Assembly (NCBI GenBank): GCA_964019165.1
Contig: OZ025279.1
Coordinates: 4,109,602-4,173,601, forward strand
Reading direction: 5' to 3'
Length of the DNA: 64,000 nucleotides
Source: Mastigias papua
Lineage: Eukaryota; Cnidaria; Scyphozoa; Rhizostomeae; Mastigiidae
In this document: one piece after another, positions 34,312 through 47,499 of the stretch
How the letters are laid out: each line of letters begins with the position of its first letter
Position numbering within the stretch: position 1 is the first letter of the stretch
The notes under the pieces: generated by a model
The model's database searches: none
Seen by the model: only the letters and a program-made list of their open reading frames with translations
Told to the model about the DNA's origin: nothing
Position numbers and translations under genes: made by a program

Positions 34312-36740
34312 ATGAAAGAAGTGAAGTTATGGCACTGTGCCGTAACAAAACAAGCTCACTTTAGAGGTGTTGGAATCATATTCGGTAAACAAACTTCAAA
34401 AGCAATCAAAAGATACAGAGCTATCTCAGACGGAGTGCTAGTGGTTAAGTGGCAAGGAAAACCTCTGGACGTCAATATTATTCCAATGTATGCAACAATT
34501 GCAGAAAGGTCTGATAAAGACATTGACAGGTTTTATGAGGAACTTGATGAAGCAATGAAAATTCACAGATCACAAGATGTTACCCCTGTTAATGGAGAAC
34601 TTTAGCACAAAAGTAGGAAGTGAACGACATGACGATATTGTTTGAAGCCATGGGCTAGGAACAAAAATTGAAATGGGAGATAGACTGTTAGAATGGGCTC
34701 AAATGAATAAAATGATAGTTGGTAACCCCAGGTTTAAGCAACATCAACGGAGGTTATGGACATGGCAGAGTCCAGTTGACAGGATACGTAAGCAGATTGA
34801 CTCCATCATGATAAAGAAAAGATTTAGAAATGCACTACTTTGTGGTCAAAATTAGACCAGGAGCAGACATTGAACATGATCATGTACCAGTAGTATCTCA
34901 GATAAGAGTAAAACTCAAGAGGCGAAGGAAAGTCAAGCCACAAGTAGAGCTTGGTCTCTACTTGCTGAGAGTCAAGGCAGATGAAGAGGATTATAGACAC
35001 CTACCTATGCAAGAAAAAAAAGTGAATGTTACAAAGCAAAAGAGAAATTGGTAGACGAACAATGTCAAGATATTAAGAGTTTACATCTCCGAGGAAATAC
35101 AAATCGTATACATATGAAAATAAATAAACTTTCTGGTAAGAAGAAAATGATCAATAATGGCTGCATCAAATCAAAAGATGGGAAAATATTAATGGAGAAG
35201 GAAGAACAACTAAAGCGATGGACTGAATATATAAGGGAACTGTATGCTGATAATTCCAGACAAGAGGACTTTGTTATTGATGCCGAGATAGAAGGTCCAC
35301 CAATCATGCAAAGTGAGGTTGAGCATGCACTATCAAGAACTAAAGGTGGAAAGGTAGCAGGTCCGGATAGCTGACAAGAGTAATGAATGAAGTTTACAAC
35401 ACAGAATGTATACCAAATGGTCTACTTAAATTGTATTCATAGCTTTGCCAAAGAGATCAGGAACAACAAAATGTCAAAATCATAGAACTATCAGCCTTAT
35501 GAGCCATGCTATCAAACTTCTTATTCGAGTTATCATGATGAGAATTCGAAGCAAGACAAAGCCCGAAATTGCTCCTGACCAGTGTGATATTGTAGAAGGG
35601 AAAGGTACTTCAAACGCAATATGTATGTTAGGAACCACATGAGAAAGAGCTCTGGAAATGCAGAATAAATTATACCTTTGTTTCATAGATTGCACCAAAG
35701 CATTCGATTGTGTAAAGCATCAAGAACTTATCAAATTATTAGAAAGCTTTAATGTTGAGGGAAAGACCTCAGAGTAATAAGAAACTTATAGTGGCAACAA
35801 ATTGCTGCTGTTCGTTGGGAAAATGAGCTGAGTGAATATAAACCAATCCAATGAGGCGCCAGACAAGGGTGCACTATCTCCTGATTTATTTGCTATCTAT
35901 AGTGAATTCATTATGCGAAACATTCAAGATTTTCCGGGAATCATAATTGGGGGCCACATGAGTAATAATATACGGTATGCAGGTGACGTAATCCTGACTG
36001 CTAGCAGTCAAGGACATCTTCAAAAGCTACTCAACATCGTGGTAACAGAAAGCAATAATTTAGGGCCGACACTCAAGGTGAAGAAAACTGAAATTATGGT
36101 CATTACCAAAAGCAGTTTGGCTCCTGCATGTGAAATTAACATTGGTCCAGCTAATCTTAAACATATAGATGAATTCAAATACCTCGGAATAATAATAACA
36201 GGCGATGGCAGATGTGAGCAAAAAATAAGGTAAAGAATTGCACAATCGAAGCAAGCAGTCGATAAGTTGAAGAACATCCTGACAAATAGATATCTATCTT
36301 TCCAAATTAGAGAGCGTGTTCTACAGTGCTATGTATACTCTGTTTTGACTTATGGGTGCGAAACATGGGTACTGAGCAAAGCTGTTAAAAAAGCAATTCA
36401 GGCTACGGAAATTTGATTTTGTCGAGGAATGCAAAAGATTCCATGGACAGTAATACCTAGTAATGAGAGTGTATTGATGGAAGTTAACAGAAATGCAGCC
36501 CTTCTGAATAATATCAGGGCACAAAAAGCACAGTTTATTGGACATTTAATGAGAAGGCACAGTTTGGAGCATCTTGCAACAACAGCAAAGATAGAAGGGA
36601 AACGAGCTAGATGAAGACAGAGAGATCAATTTTTGGACGGCAGTGCTCGATGGCTGGGAAAATCGAACACAATTTACATTTTGAAAGACGTGGAAGACAA
36701 AGAATTGTGACAGCGCATGATCTTCAACGCCAATTGGCAA
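34312..36740 (+). pseudogene. Decayed RTE-like LINE (endonuclease + RT)
   Basis: Several broken plus-strand frames follow LINE order. First comes an APE-type endonuclease segment (34312-34605; VDRIRKQIDSIMI near 34777). Then come a linker and RT start (NHRTISLMSHAIKLLIRVI near 35481), RT core (DLFAIYSEFIMRN; the catalytic box reads RYAGDVIL with Gly in place of the first Asp, near 35973) and a C-terminal region (KIPWTVIPSNESVL, FIGHLMRR). Word order and motifs resemble RTE-clade LINEs often annotated as craniofacial-development-protein-like. Many stops and the changed catalytic Asp mean it is inactive. Confidence 0.75.
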
Positions 36741-36804
36741 GGAACTTGATTATATCTATATCTATATATATAGACCCTCAAGAAAAAATTTCAACTTTTA
36801 AAAC

Positions 36805-36827
36805 GTTTCGGCACAAGCCTTCATCAG
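36805..36827 (-). ncRNA. Hammerhead ribozyme core next to (AT)n
   Basis: Minus strand: CTGATGA, stem II GGC/GCC with loop TTGT, then GAAACGTT. The same 23-base core occurs at 52197-52219 and, with one change, at 50891-50913. Confidence 0.6.
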
Positions 36828-36828
36828 T

Positions 36829-36946
<118 letters not shown>

Positions 36947-37043
36947 AAAAATCTGTTGATACTACAGAACGTCACTATAGCACGAAAAAGCGGGAACATT
37001 CTTTTATATATAATATATGATATATAATATATAATATATATAA

Positions 37044-37080
37044 TATATCAGGTATATATAATATATATATATATATATAT
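37044..37080. repeat. (AT)n microsatellite
   Basis: Short AT tract at the 3' end of the minus-strand PLE tail 37081-37930. A partial duplicate of that tail (GCACGAAAAAGCGGGAACAT) lies just left, near 36980. Confidence 0.9.
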
Positions 37081-37930
37081 CTTCACTATAGCACGAAAAA
37101 GCGGGAACATTGCTTTAGCATACTGAAAGCTATTTCGTCCGACACTCGTCAGAGTATGAAACGTCGGATAGCGACCGAAAGGTGAAACGAAATATATAGC
37201 CAGATGCGGGTACACGTGATATGATGAATAATGTGTCTATTTGGCTCTATGATTGGCCAATTAGCACCTATTCACCATTGTTTACTTGAAGAGTCCAAGT
37301 AACAAAACGAACTCTTGTTGTTTACACACGACTGGGTTTTGAGTCTTGATGTAAACCGATTCCAAAACACCTAAATGAAAGGACGACCTTGCTTGCCCAA
37401 TGATCCGAAAATTATCGTCTGTATATGTTTTGGCGCATTCTGGTTTTGTAATAAGATGTTGTCCTATGGCCGAATCACTTTTCATTTTAGAAATAGAGGT
37501 TTTACACATACGAGGTGGCTGTTCTCTTGTTGTTGTGTTTTTCGTCCTGATGCTCGTGGGGACATGTTTTTTTATTCTGTCTGCTAGTCTGTGCGTGGCA
37601 CGCCCTACGTACCGAGCTTCACTCGTAAACTACACAACTGTTTTGAGTGGTAGGAACGCTATCTTTTTTAGCAGATGGTAGCATGACCCTAGTGTTATAA
37701 ACCACACGGGGCTTCACAGCATAGAAGCAAGACGTAATGGCTTTGTTAAATTGGTTTTCAAAGTTTGAAGAAACATTTCCAATCCAGGGCAATTTTAGGT
37801 AGACCGGACACTTTTCAGGACCAAACTGTGTTTCTGATGAAATGTTGGCTAGTTTTTCCTTATTGCAAGAAACAAGGACATCTTCTGGATATCCATTGTC
37901 AATAAGCAGTTGTTTTATTGTGAAAAATTA
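37081..37930 (-). pseudogene. PLE GIY-YIG tail, third copy
   Basis: The minus-strand pieces read CPVYLKLPWIGN and RVVYNTRVMLPSAKKDSVPT (near 37800-37650), a frame-broken GIY-YIG core, then SKMKSDSAIGQHLI and FRIIGQARSS down to 37282. They align with the fragment at 28963-29700 and extend it upstream into the linker. A hammerhead-like CTGACGA...GAAAT segment lies at 37133-37152. Confidence 0.75.
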
Positions 37931-37993
37931 AAAAACGAACTCTTGTGTCTTGCGTAAACAGAGTTCGTGTTTCACTTGAACTTTTATTATTCA

Positions 37994-37998
<5 letters not shown>

Positions 37999-38080
<82 letters not shown>

Positions 38081-38100
38081 ATATATATCTATATATATAT
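37999..38100. repeat. (AT)n microsatellite
   Basis: AT tract followed by a sequence (CATATTAATTCGGCTAAGGC onward) that recurs after the AT tract at 53423, so both belong to one dispersed repeat. Confidence 0.9.
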
Positions 38101-38345
38101 CATATTAATTCGGCTAAGGCTGACATAGGTAAATACTAAGTCATGAGTGGGCTACCACAATTGGAAAATTTATTTTGGCCCCAGTGCGGATTCGAACTGA
38201 TGATGTTTAGATCAGAAGACTCCTGTGCTAATTAATTGCGGCATCCAGGCACAAAAGAATAGCGGTGGAATCTTAAGGTCATTCTACCGCGAGTCCCTCA
38301 ACGCATCTAGGGCCTTCTCTACGTTTCGGCTACAATGCCTTCTAT
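38101..38345. repeat. Dispersed repeat shared with 53423-53670
   Basis: The segment (GGCTGACATAGGTAAATAC..., GGCATCCAGGCACAAAAGAA, CCTCAACGCATCTAGGGCCT) is repeated at 53440-53660. In both places it ends with a degenerate hammerhead-like core on the minus strand (AAGGCATT...GAAAC). It begins at an (AT)n tract in both places. Confidence 0.65.
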
Positions 38346-41300
38346 ATAGATATATATTGTTTATATCAGTTTCTTGTCAACTACGTTTTTTACCATTGTA
38401 AATAAGTTAGTTATTATTTGATAAGTATTAGTATTATTAGTATTACATAGTCTTGTTTCTTACATTTTTCAGCTTCATGGGTCTTTGCTTCGAAAATCTT
38501 CAAAAGGCGGAAAGTTTCGAATATATGATAGATGTCCGGATCATTTGCAAATTTCCCTTAGAAACGTGATAAATCAACAGAATCTGTTGCTTGGGTATGT
38601 ATTGCATCGAATGATATGTTGGTTAGCATTCGACAGTCATAGAGTTTGCCGTGTGGAACTGGAAAGTCTTAAGATAGTGGTGAATAATGGTTGAATTGTT
38701 CAGTGAATAGGCAATATAAGGTCTTTTGTTCTAGCAGGGAGAGTACTGGTGTTTCCTATATGATGCATGCTCTCTGAAAGAAATTTGCTTTAAATATAAG
38801 ACTATTATGCTGTTATATGAACTATATTCGTATCGCTACACATGCAAGCAAGAAAGCTTTGTTTTGCTTCTTTTGCGTATGGCATGTTGCTTCCACACTC
38901 GTTAAATTTACTCAGTCCAGAAGCTCTTATGAGATGTGTTTTGTCAATTCATTGCTTTGAAATATTAAAACTCACTAGGCTTTTTAAAATGTATTTTTGT
39001 GAAGGCTTTATAGAAGTTATATTACTCTTTACATATCGGAATCAAATGGCATTCAAGTAGTTCGATAGCAATAGAAACTTTGTTAAACTACACACAATAT
39101 CGAAGGATTTGCGAAAAGCCATCATTCAATCGGAAGTTGGAATATGTTTATCTTTAATGAGTTAGGAATGAAAAGCAGTTGATTAAATTTTCAAACAGAT
39201 TCATGTTATTTCCCTGTTTCCTACTTCGTGAAAATTGGCCGCAGCACTAGCAAACGCTTTGTATATCTTTGAGTCCTCAAATTTTAATAAATAGATAAAA
39301 TAGAGTCGCATTCTGTATTCAGTTTATGTAATCTCCGTGTTGACTCGAATTGCTAGTGGGATATTCTATTTAAAAGCGTAAAGAAAAACAGAAAAGTGAA
39401 GCGCACTATTTCAGATTTTTATGAAATTTGGTCCTGACAGTCTCTTTATCAACATTAATGTGTTTACATCTCAGCCTTCAAAGCTGCATCATTTTCTAGA
39501 TTATGGATCATACAAGATTCGCATTATATTTTGAAAGTTAGGCCACTAGCGACCTTCTTGAATTGTCAGGTAACAGATCGCTTGACTGTGTCTTCTAATT
39601 GGAACTGCTGAATTTGTAGAAAGTAATACATTACTATTTGGAAAGGTGAAGAATTCAAATATGAAGGGAAAATTAGCTCAAGTTTACATAATAATGTTAG
39701 AAAATCTCATGCATATGTGCAAAAGGTCTTTTTTCTATGCACTTTCTCCCTCGTAGGTTCGTACTAGGTAGAGTTGTCTAGCATTGGCAGCATTTGATTT
39801 TTCAGCACTTGACTTTGAAACACTTTCTAAATCGTATATGAAAAGCTGATATGGTACTCTCAACCAATCAGAAGGTTTAGTGAAAATAAACTTGCCTATA
39901 GCTACATTTCTGAAGTTCGTAATTACAAACATGCTAAATGCAAATGTGATGAAAGATTTAGGAAAGTTCCTGTTTCTTGAAAAATTAGTATTTGTTCTTC
40001 ACCGCTGTTCCTTATTTATTGTCCAGGAAACTCTTTAGGCATACGAGAAAAAGTTCCACCCCTATGATCTTAGTTAAAGTTGAAAACAACAGAATGAAGG
40101 AGCTGGCAAAGAACGGTTACACTTTCTCCTTTTGTCATCTTTAAGGCTGGAGGGTATAACCTATTTACAGATAAAGGATGCTGTTGCAGGTGTTAGTACA
40201 ATCCTTGGAAGAAATGTAATGTTGGATAGAACCTGAAGACTATGGTGGAGTTTCAGTAGAGGCGGTTGGTTTATTTATTAAATGTCGGACGGAAAAGTCG
40301 ATAATTGTACAAGCGATTAAAACAACTGATTAGTAATCGCGTCGCATACATGCGTTCAGTGAAACACTAAAATTGCAAAAAATATGAATATCCGAATATT
40401 GCAGGAAACAGGAAGAGAATTAGGCAAGCTAAGGTATTTTTTACGTACCATACAAAGTTCTTGAGAAAAACGTTATACCGTAAGTAAAATATGCCAGATT
40501 TTCACCTGGAATATCTATAAAATGAATAAGAGAACGTTCACATTTTCTGTCCTGCAAAAAGTCGCGAATAAGCTGTACAAATGTTCTATATATAAGAACA
40601 TGGCTGATGAAGCCATTTTTGTACGTCCAGACAAGCTGCACCAGGAGAAAGGGGTTGAGCACACGATCCAAGATCAATTTTATCATTTGTTCTACTTCGA
40701 GGAATATCCTAGATATGTTTATGTGAACATTTTGTGAGACTTCTGTTCACAAATTCTGGCCTATTATCTTGAATTTTAACCTCATGATTTCTCAGATCTG
40801 CTAATCAGTCCCTTCCAGATTTCAGCGTGTAGTAGAACAAAACAAGCCTGTAAATTTCTATTTTTGTAACGTCCCATTAGGAAGCAAAATAAAATATTTT
40901 CTAATAGTATCTGGTACAAAATTGTGGTGTTTTCTATACTTTCTGATGAGGAGAGAAGGTCTTCCTTCATTTAATGTTACTGTTGGCTGTGAGTTTTTCA
41001 GAAGTGCCCGATTCTTCAGTCAAGAAGGGGACAGGAGGAGCAAGTTGTCCGAGCCCCCAGACTGAGAAGTCCCCCCAAAAGCTAGGAATGATTCTTTTGT
41101 GACTTTTAGATACCATAATGACGTCATCAGTTTCCGATTGCACTAGGTCCTATACCACCTATCAGCTGGCCTGCATGCATGCTTTTGACGTTAATGACTG
41201 CATGTACTATTGTCTACGTTATATACAGAATTAGAATCGTTGGCTTTTTTTCATGGTTTTGAATGCTAGATTTTCGACTGCCCTAGTTGCCATATCATTG

Positions 41301-42170
41301 CTGCTTGTCGCCTTTAGGTATACATTTTATTGCACGCTCTAAACGGTATGGTCCTGAAAAGGTGTGTACTGTCAAAGTTCCTCCACTTTCTAATGGGGTT
41401 GCACTGCCTCTGCATACAGGGTACTCCAACAACCAAGTCTGCGCTCTCACCCATCCAGATAGTTTTGAAAACGCATATTGTTACTTGTTATGTGCTCGTG
41501 CCTACACGTATCCGGCGTTTCTGTTCACCAAAAGTGGATCTTTTCAAAAGCATTGTTCTTAGTGGACATATTTCGGCAACTCCGTTGTTCTGATGTCGTG
41601 TGGACGATCAAAGCGCACCGTTTTGAATACGTTTGTGTCATAGTCTCGAGGTTAAGCCTCAAGGACAGGAAGTTAACCATTTTTGATAATTTGAATGCGC
41701 TTTCGTGTGTACACAGATTTGTTTTGACTACGCTCCTTGTGCGCATGCAGATTTCTTCGAAGCGGATAAAGAAATATGCTTTTTGAAAAGTATCCGTTTA
41801 CTTATGGACGTAGCCTCACTCATCTTAACAATAATGAGTGGTATCTGCAGCGTAATGGTTATCTTTTATGTTAGTATCATACGGAAGAAAAGGCCCAGCT
41901 GAAAAAGTGTTATTCTGAAATATCTTGCGGCGAATGGGCATGTTGAAAATGTTTGTTTTATTTTGAGCTGAGGACTCATTTAAGCTGAGTAACTTGCTGT
42001 ATGTTTTGTTTATTTTATTTAAGCTGTTTTGTTGACCAAAGGGGGTTAGCTGTGAGTTGTGAGAGAGAAGCTTTTGCAAAGTAACAGAATGTTACGCTTG
42101 AGTTTATTTTGTTTTACTTGGAATCTGCAAGGTTGGGGAAGTTCCAACATTAGTGACACCTCGTATTATC
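38346..42170. other. Region with no recognisable gene
   Basis: Short open frames up to about 100 codons (for example 41478-41786 plus) occur on both strands with no motif I recognise. No AT tracts or paired repeats were seen. A host intron or intergenic DNA is possible. Confidence 0.5.
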
Positions 42171-42290
42171 TATTTTTAAAGATGTGTCATTGTTGCTTTT
42201 ACTAAAATTTATTAAATGAGGGAAAATACCATCTAATAAATTTTAGTAAAAGCAACAATGACACATCGTTGAAAATAGATAATACGATAA
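42171..42290. repeat. Palindrome at the 5' edge of a LINE fragment
   Basis: The arms of about 52 bases (TTTACTAAAATTTATTA inside the left arm, its complement in the right arm) flank a short spacer GATGGTATTTTCCCTCATT-like region. The right arm leads into the LINE fragment 42250-42800. This is the signature of a 5' inversion during LINE insertion. Confidence 0.7.
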
Positions 42291-42960
42291 TTAAACCTAG
42301 CAAAGAACGGAAATTTCTCGGTGTAAGTATTGACAATAAATTGTCTTTCAAAGGGCACGTACAATCGATATGCAAAAAATATAACCAAAAACTACTAGCC
42401 TTTTCCTGAATTTCCAACTACACGGATGATAAACAAGTAAAACAGACAATGCGCGTCTTCATCTTATCACAATTCAGCTACTGTCCTTTGATTTGGAAGT
42501 TTTGTGATCGAGAGACAAACAATAGGATAAATAGAATTCAAGAGAAATCTTTGCGTCTTGCCTATGATGACTATGAATCAAACTTTCAAACTCTTCTTGA
42601 AAATGACAGCTCAATGTCTATCCATGATAAGAATCTGCAGTTGCTTCTTACAGAAATATATAAAAATATACATAATCTCAACCCAAGTTTCATGAAAGAA
42701 GTCTTTATTGAAAGAAACTCATGCCGTAATCTCAGAAACATATCACGAATTTCGATGCCAAAACCAAAAGCAAACTGCTATGGTATAGAAAGTACATCCT
42801 AGTTGGGATCAAAGCTCTGACAAGAGCTTACAAACGACATTAAAAGATCTTCTAGCCTCCCAATATTTAAGAAAAAGATTAAAACTTGGAAAAATACAAA
42901 ATGCAACTGCAGATTATGCAAACCTTACGTTGCGCAGATTAGATTCTTGATATAGGTACT
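42250..42960 (+). pseudogene. LINE RT C-terminal fragment (CR1/jockey-like)
   Basis: The plus-strand translation reads KFLGVSIDNKLSFKGHV, a stop, then VFILSQFSYCPLIWKFCDRE, NRINRIQEKSLRLAYDDYES and SIHDKNLQLLLTEIYKN. This is the characteristic tail after the RT palm in CR1/jockey-type LINEs. The catalytic core is absent and the fragment starts at the palindrome. Confidence 0.75.
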
Positions 42961-43189
42961 TTTCGATACAGTTCTTCCTTTATACTGAGACACCCTTTTA
43001 GTCTTAATTTTGTACTTTTTACACATTCATTGTAATTAATTGTATTTTGTTATACCTATGTTATTTGATACGCATTTATTGTAATTAATTTTAATTTATA
43101 ATTTTCTGTGAATGGTAGGCTTCAATTAGTTATTATACTAGCTATATTAATTATATTAATTCGCCTACTGTAAATAATCTTATGCTAAT

Positions 43190-44662
43190 TTTTTTTCAAA
43201 CTTCATTTAATTCAATATTTTTTACTATGTTACAATCATACACCTCTCTGTAAGGTAGCGTACAATTGGCTATCTGCAACTCTAACAATATACCATAAGT
43301 ATCTAACAAAAAAAAATGCAATGTACCAGAAAAAGAAAGAACTAGCGTAGATATGAAATTGATCAAAAGTCCATCAAGTCAGGATTGGTCCAAGGTTTGT
43401 TACGACGGCAAAAAATATAGTAGCTGCACCTAATGGCAATGTGCATTACTTTCGTAATAACATATTTTTGGGCAGTTTTGTCTAATTTAAGGCCGTCAAA
43501 CATTATGAGTAGTTATTCAGAGGATTTACCCATGATTCCAAGTGTACTCATTGATAGATTAATAAATTTGACGTCAGAATAGGCATGTTTCAGATCCAGA
43601 AGAAGGGAACTATACTTTGAAGCTTTACGGTCACTGTTGATCTGTATGTTAGATTCGAATCCTAAGGTCAATTCCAAGATGTAAAGAGTAGAATTGTTGG
43701 AAATTAAGACAAGGTCTGGTCTGAGAGAATCACCAGTGATGACGTTCGGGGATAGAATCGAAGGGAGATCGGCATATAATAAACAGTCTGAAAAGGAGGA
43801 AAAGGTTCTAGCAAGATAGAGAACGACTGAGTTGTGGCGCCAAGTGTATCGGCCTTCATCAAGATACGATTTGCAGCTGGAGACCACGTGCTGAAGAGAT
43901 TCAGCCTGGAGGCAGAATGAGCATGCAGATGATTGAAGGATGGATCATTTACAGAGATTCTTCCTTGTTGCAAGAGTGTTGTTCAAGTATTTAAGTGAAA
44001 AGTTAAAAATATTGTTGGGCATGCTTTGTTGTATAGTAGACCAAAGGCTGCGAGTTTTAGAACTTGCGTGAGTAAGGATACAGGAGATGGTAAACCCTTG
44101 TGATTTAAGTTCATGTGTTATGCGATTTTCGTTGTCTTTCTGAATGGCAGTCAGAATTTGCTTTGTGTTCTTGTATTGATCATACTGGATGTTGCAACCA
44201 ATGCTAGTTTGTGCCCACAGTGAATAGATGTCAAAGTTAGGCGAATATCTAAGAGAATGTCTTATAACTGTTTGGCATTGCAGAAATTTCGTAGAAGGTA
44301 GAATGCAGTTAATTCCGTCCTTAGACTTGGACAGGATAAGAGTATTGAAAGTGGCGCTGATTGGCAGCTCAAACCACTGACGAAAATAACTAGCAACGAG
44401 ATTGCCAATGTTTTCCACTACCCATGTCTTGCCAAGATTAGCTATAGTAAAATGCCAAGATAGTTTGGAAAGAACAAAGCGATGATATAGCAGTAGTTTA
44501 ATTTTTGGATGACAAGGAATACCATCAATCTGTTTCATCAAATTTGTGATAAGATCCAAGACGTCGGAAAGATGATTATGATTATTCATGGAGAAATTAA
44601 AGTATCGACCAAGGTATTTAAAGGATTTGCCAATCTCAACAGTAGGAATCGAGTCATAGTTC
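43190..44662 (-). pseudogene. R2/R4-like LINE 3' end, tandem copy 1
   Basis: Minus-strand frames 44757-43945 and 43887-43513 encode the C-terminal part of a restriction-like-endonuclease LINE. It has LSWHFTIANLGKTWVVENI, a zinc-knuckle-like CSFC...H...C, EGRYTWRHNSVV, and the endonuclease core RPDLVL...LYILELTLGFESN (the PD...E element). The RT palm is missing and a frameshift separates the two pieces. The 3' end on this strand is a run of A. It is followed upstream by an (AAT)n tract and a second diverged copy. Confidence 0.78.
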
Positions 44663-44740
<78 letters not shown>

Positions 44741-44741
44741 T
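44663..44741. repeat. (AAT)n microsatellite
   Basis: About 26 AAT/TAA units separate LINE copies 1 and 2. A Leu-rich stretch at the start of a neighbouring open frame is its translation and not real protein. Confidence 0.95.
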
Positions 44742-46022
44742 TTTTTTGAAACTTCATATATATATAAATTCCAGTAATTAAGATACAACAGTAAACCTCT
44801 CTATTTGAAGGTAGTTTACAGTTGGCTACTTGTTGTACAATACACTAATATATCTATAATGTCAAAACATCTGGCGTAGTCCAATCTTGATCTCTACTGC
44901 AAAATATGTAATAAGTTGATCTGATAGCGATGGTGGAGAGTTTTCTTAGTATGTAATTCTGATGTTTATCGGTTATGTTCAGTTCTTTAAGCATTTTAAT
45001 GAAATCGGTTGAAAGTGAAGAAAATTCTCCTAAATTGCTAATAGAAAGATTTATAAATGTAACTTTATTGAACTGATGTCGTAGTGTCATGATCAAGTCT
45101 TGATATGTCGTATCTTTACGTGTTATGTTATTAGCAAGGTTAGTTTCATAGCCAACAGTAAGTTCAAGAACATATAGACGCTTGTTATGGACATTTAAGA
45201 GCAGGTCCGGTCTTAAGCTATCCCCGGTAATAACTGAAGGACTTACAAAGCCTAGAAGATCAACGAACAAAGATGCTTCCTTAATGGATTGAAAGGTTGA
45301 TGCAATGAAATGAAGTATTGAGTCATGGCGCCATGTGTAACGACCTTCGCTTAGGTAAACGTTGCATCCGGCGACAACATGAAGGAGGGATTCTGGCATC
45401 AGGCAAAAACTACAATCAGAGGAGGAAGAGAGACGCCATTTTGAAAGATTTTTCCTAGTAGGAAGTGTATTATTCATATATCTGATTGTGAAGTTGAAAA
45501 TATTTTTTGGCAAATTAGACTGAGCAGAAGACCAGATAGAGTTGAGCTTCGGTAAGGAATGTGATATGACAGCCGAAAAGAAAGAGCCCTGGGAGACTAG
45601 ATGAGATGTTAATCTGTCTTCTTGATTGGAACGAAAAGCTTTCAGTACTTGCTTGGTGTCCTTTATTTGTCGTACTGTAAGTTTGTGTGAGTGTTAGTTG
45701 ATTTCCAAAGAGTCTGAATATCTTCGTTAGGTGAAGATTTTAGGACATTGCGAGCGATAGTCTGGCACTGGATAAATTTAGTTGACGGAGGGTAGCTGTT
45801 CAACCTGAACTTAGTTTTAGTAAGGAAGATGTTGCTTAGAGTTCTACATACAGGAATTTCGAGCCATTTCCGGATATAAGATGCAGCAATATTATCAAGG
45901 TTCTCTGCCACCCATGTTTTCGAAAGATCAGCTACAGTGAAGTGCCAAGAAAGGTTAGAAAGCAAATGACGACTGTACAATAAGAGTTTATACTTTGGAT
46001 GCAGAGGTAAGAGATCGATCTT
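44742..46022 (-). pseudogene. R2/R4-like LINE 3' end, tandem copy 2
   Basis: Frames 45980-45663 and 45513-44854 repeat the same order as copy 1: LSWHFTVADLSKTWVAENL, the CSFC zinc-knuckle-like block, EGRYTWRHDSIL, RPDLLL...LYVLELTVGYETN, and the terminal STYYIFCSRDQDW. Protein similarity to copy 1 is clear but far from identity, so it is an independent insertion and not a recent duplication. Frameshifts occur near 45600. Confidence 0.78.
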
Positions 46023-47440
46023 AGTTATAATAATAATTTTTTTTAAACATCTTCATTCTTTCATAACAATTAAATTACAATTGTACACCTCACTAATAAA
46101 ATGCAGTGTAAAATTGGCTGTTTCAACATCGGTAGATAATGTGTTAACAATAAAACGGAAATGACAGTACTAAAAATGAATAAATAATAATAATGATAAT
46201 AATAATGAAAAAAAAAACGTTGAACGAAAAGAAAAACAAGAGAGTGAAAAAGAACAGGAAAATGAAACAGATAGAAACATAAGTCATTGTTACAAGCCCA
46301 TTAAGTCTGGATTAGACCAGTCTTTGTTTCGGCAGCAAAATATATAATAAGTACAGCGAATAGATATGTTCATGATCTTCGAAATTATATGACGTTGAAG
46401 GGTCTCTGACATGTCCAAGTCTTTCATCATCTTGACCAGTGAATGACACGAATTATCCAATACTCCTAAAGCGCTTATTGAAACATTCACAAAGTGTACC
46501 GCATTATATGAAGACGATGGAGAGAGAACAAGGGACTTAAATTTATTCAACTTAAGGTCACTGTTTACCTTGAGATTACTCTCAAATCCAACCATAAGTT
46601 CAAGGATGTATAAAATATTCTTATGTTTATTATGCAAGATGAGATCCGGTCTAAGTGTATCCCCACTAATCAAGCTTGGTGTTGGAAATGAAGGTAAATC
46701 AGCATAAGTAGACCATTCATGGAAATATGAAAAACTTTTTGAAAGACACAAGAGAACTTAATCGTGCCTCCAATTGTATCGTCCATGGTCGAGATAGCTT
46801 TTGCAGCTTGATACTATATGCTGCAAAGTTTCATTTTGCAAACAGAAAGAGCAAGATGGTGACTGGGCGAGAGACCATTTATGAAGGTTTTTTCTAGGTA
46901 TTTAATAGTAAAATTGAAAATGTTTTTCGGCAACTTTTGCTGAGCTCTAGACCACACAGAAGAAGTTTGTGAAAGTTAGTATTTAAGGATGGATGAGATG
47001 ACAAATCCCTGTGACAGAAGCTGATTACGAACTCTGTCTTCGTTGTGAGTCTGGATGGCCTTTAGTGCATGCTTAGTATTTCTATATTGATCGTATTGGA
47101 TGTTGGTGTGATGGCTTGTTTCATTCCAAAGATTAACAATATCATGGTTGGGAGACGATTTCAAAGCATTCCTAATAGTTGTCTGGCATTGCACAAACTT
47201 TGTGGAAGGAAGAACAAGGCTCATACCATATTTCGATTTATTTAGAATAAAACTACTCAGAGTGGCACTTATGGGGAGCTCAAGCCATTGCCTAATGTAT
47301 TTTGAGACAATGCTGTCAAGGTTTTCAACTGTCCAAGTTTTAGAAATATCGGCGATAGTTAAATTCCATGAGATTTTAGATAGCAGAAAGCGATGATAGA
47401 TGAGGAGCTTATTTTTTGGATGACAAGGTAGATCATTGAA
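46023..47440 (-). pseudogene. R2/R4-like LINE 3' end, tandem copy 3
   Basis: Frames 47400-46976 and 46751-46290 show ISWNLTIADISKTWTVENL, LVLPSTKFVQCQTTIRNALK, RPDLIL...ILYILELMVGFESN and CTYYIFCCRNKDW. It starts (5') at almost the same protein position as copies 1 and 2. Its 3' end lies next to TAATAATAAT at about 46026. All three copies have the same orientation. Confidence 0.78.
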
Positions 47441-47499
47441 CCTATCGGGATCAAGTGTACTGTAGCACAGTTAAAAAACATGAAATGGAGTGCATTTGA

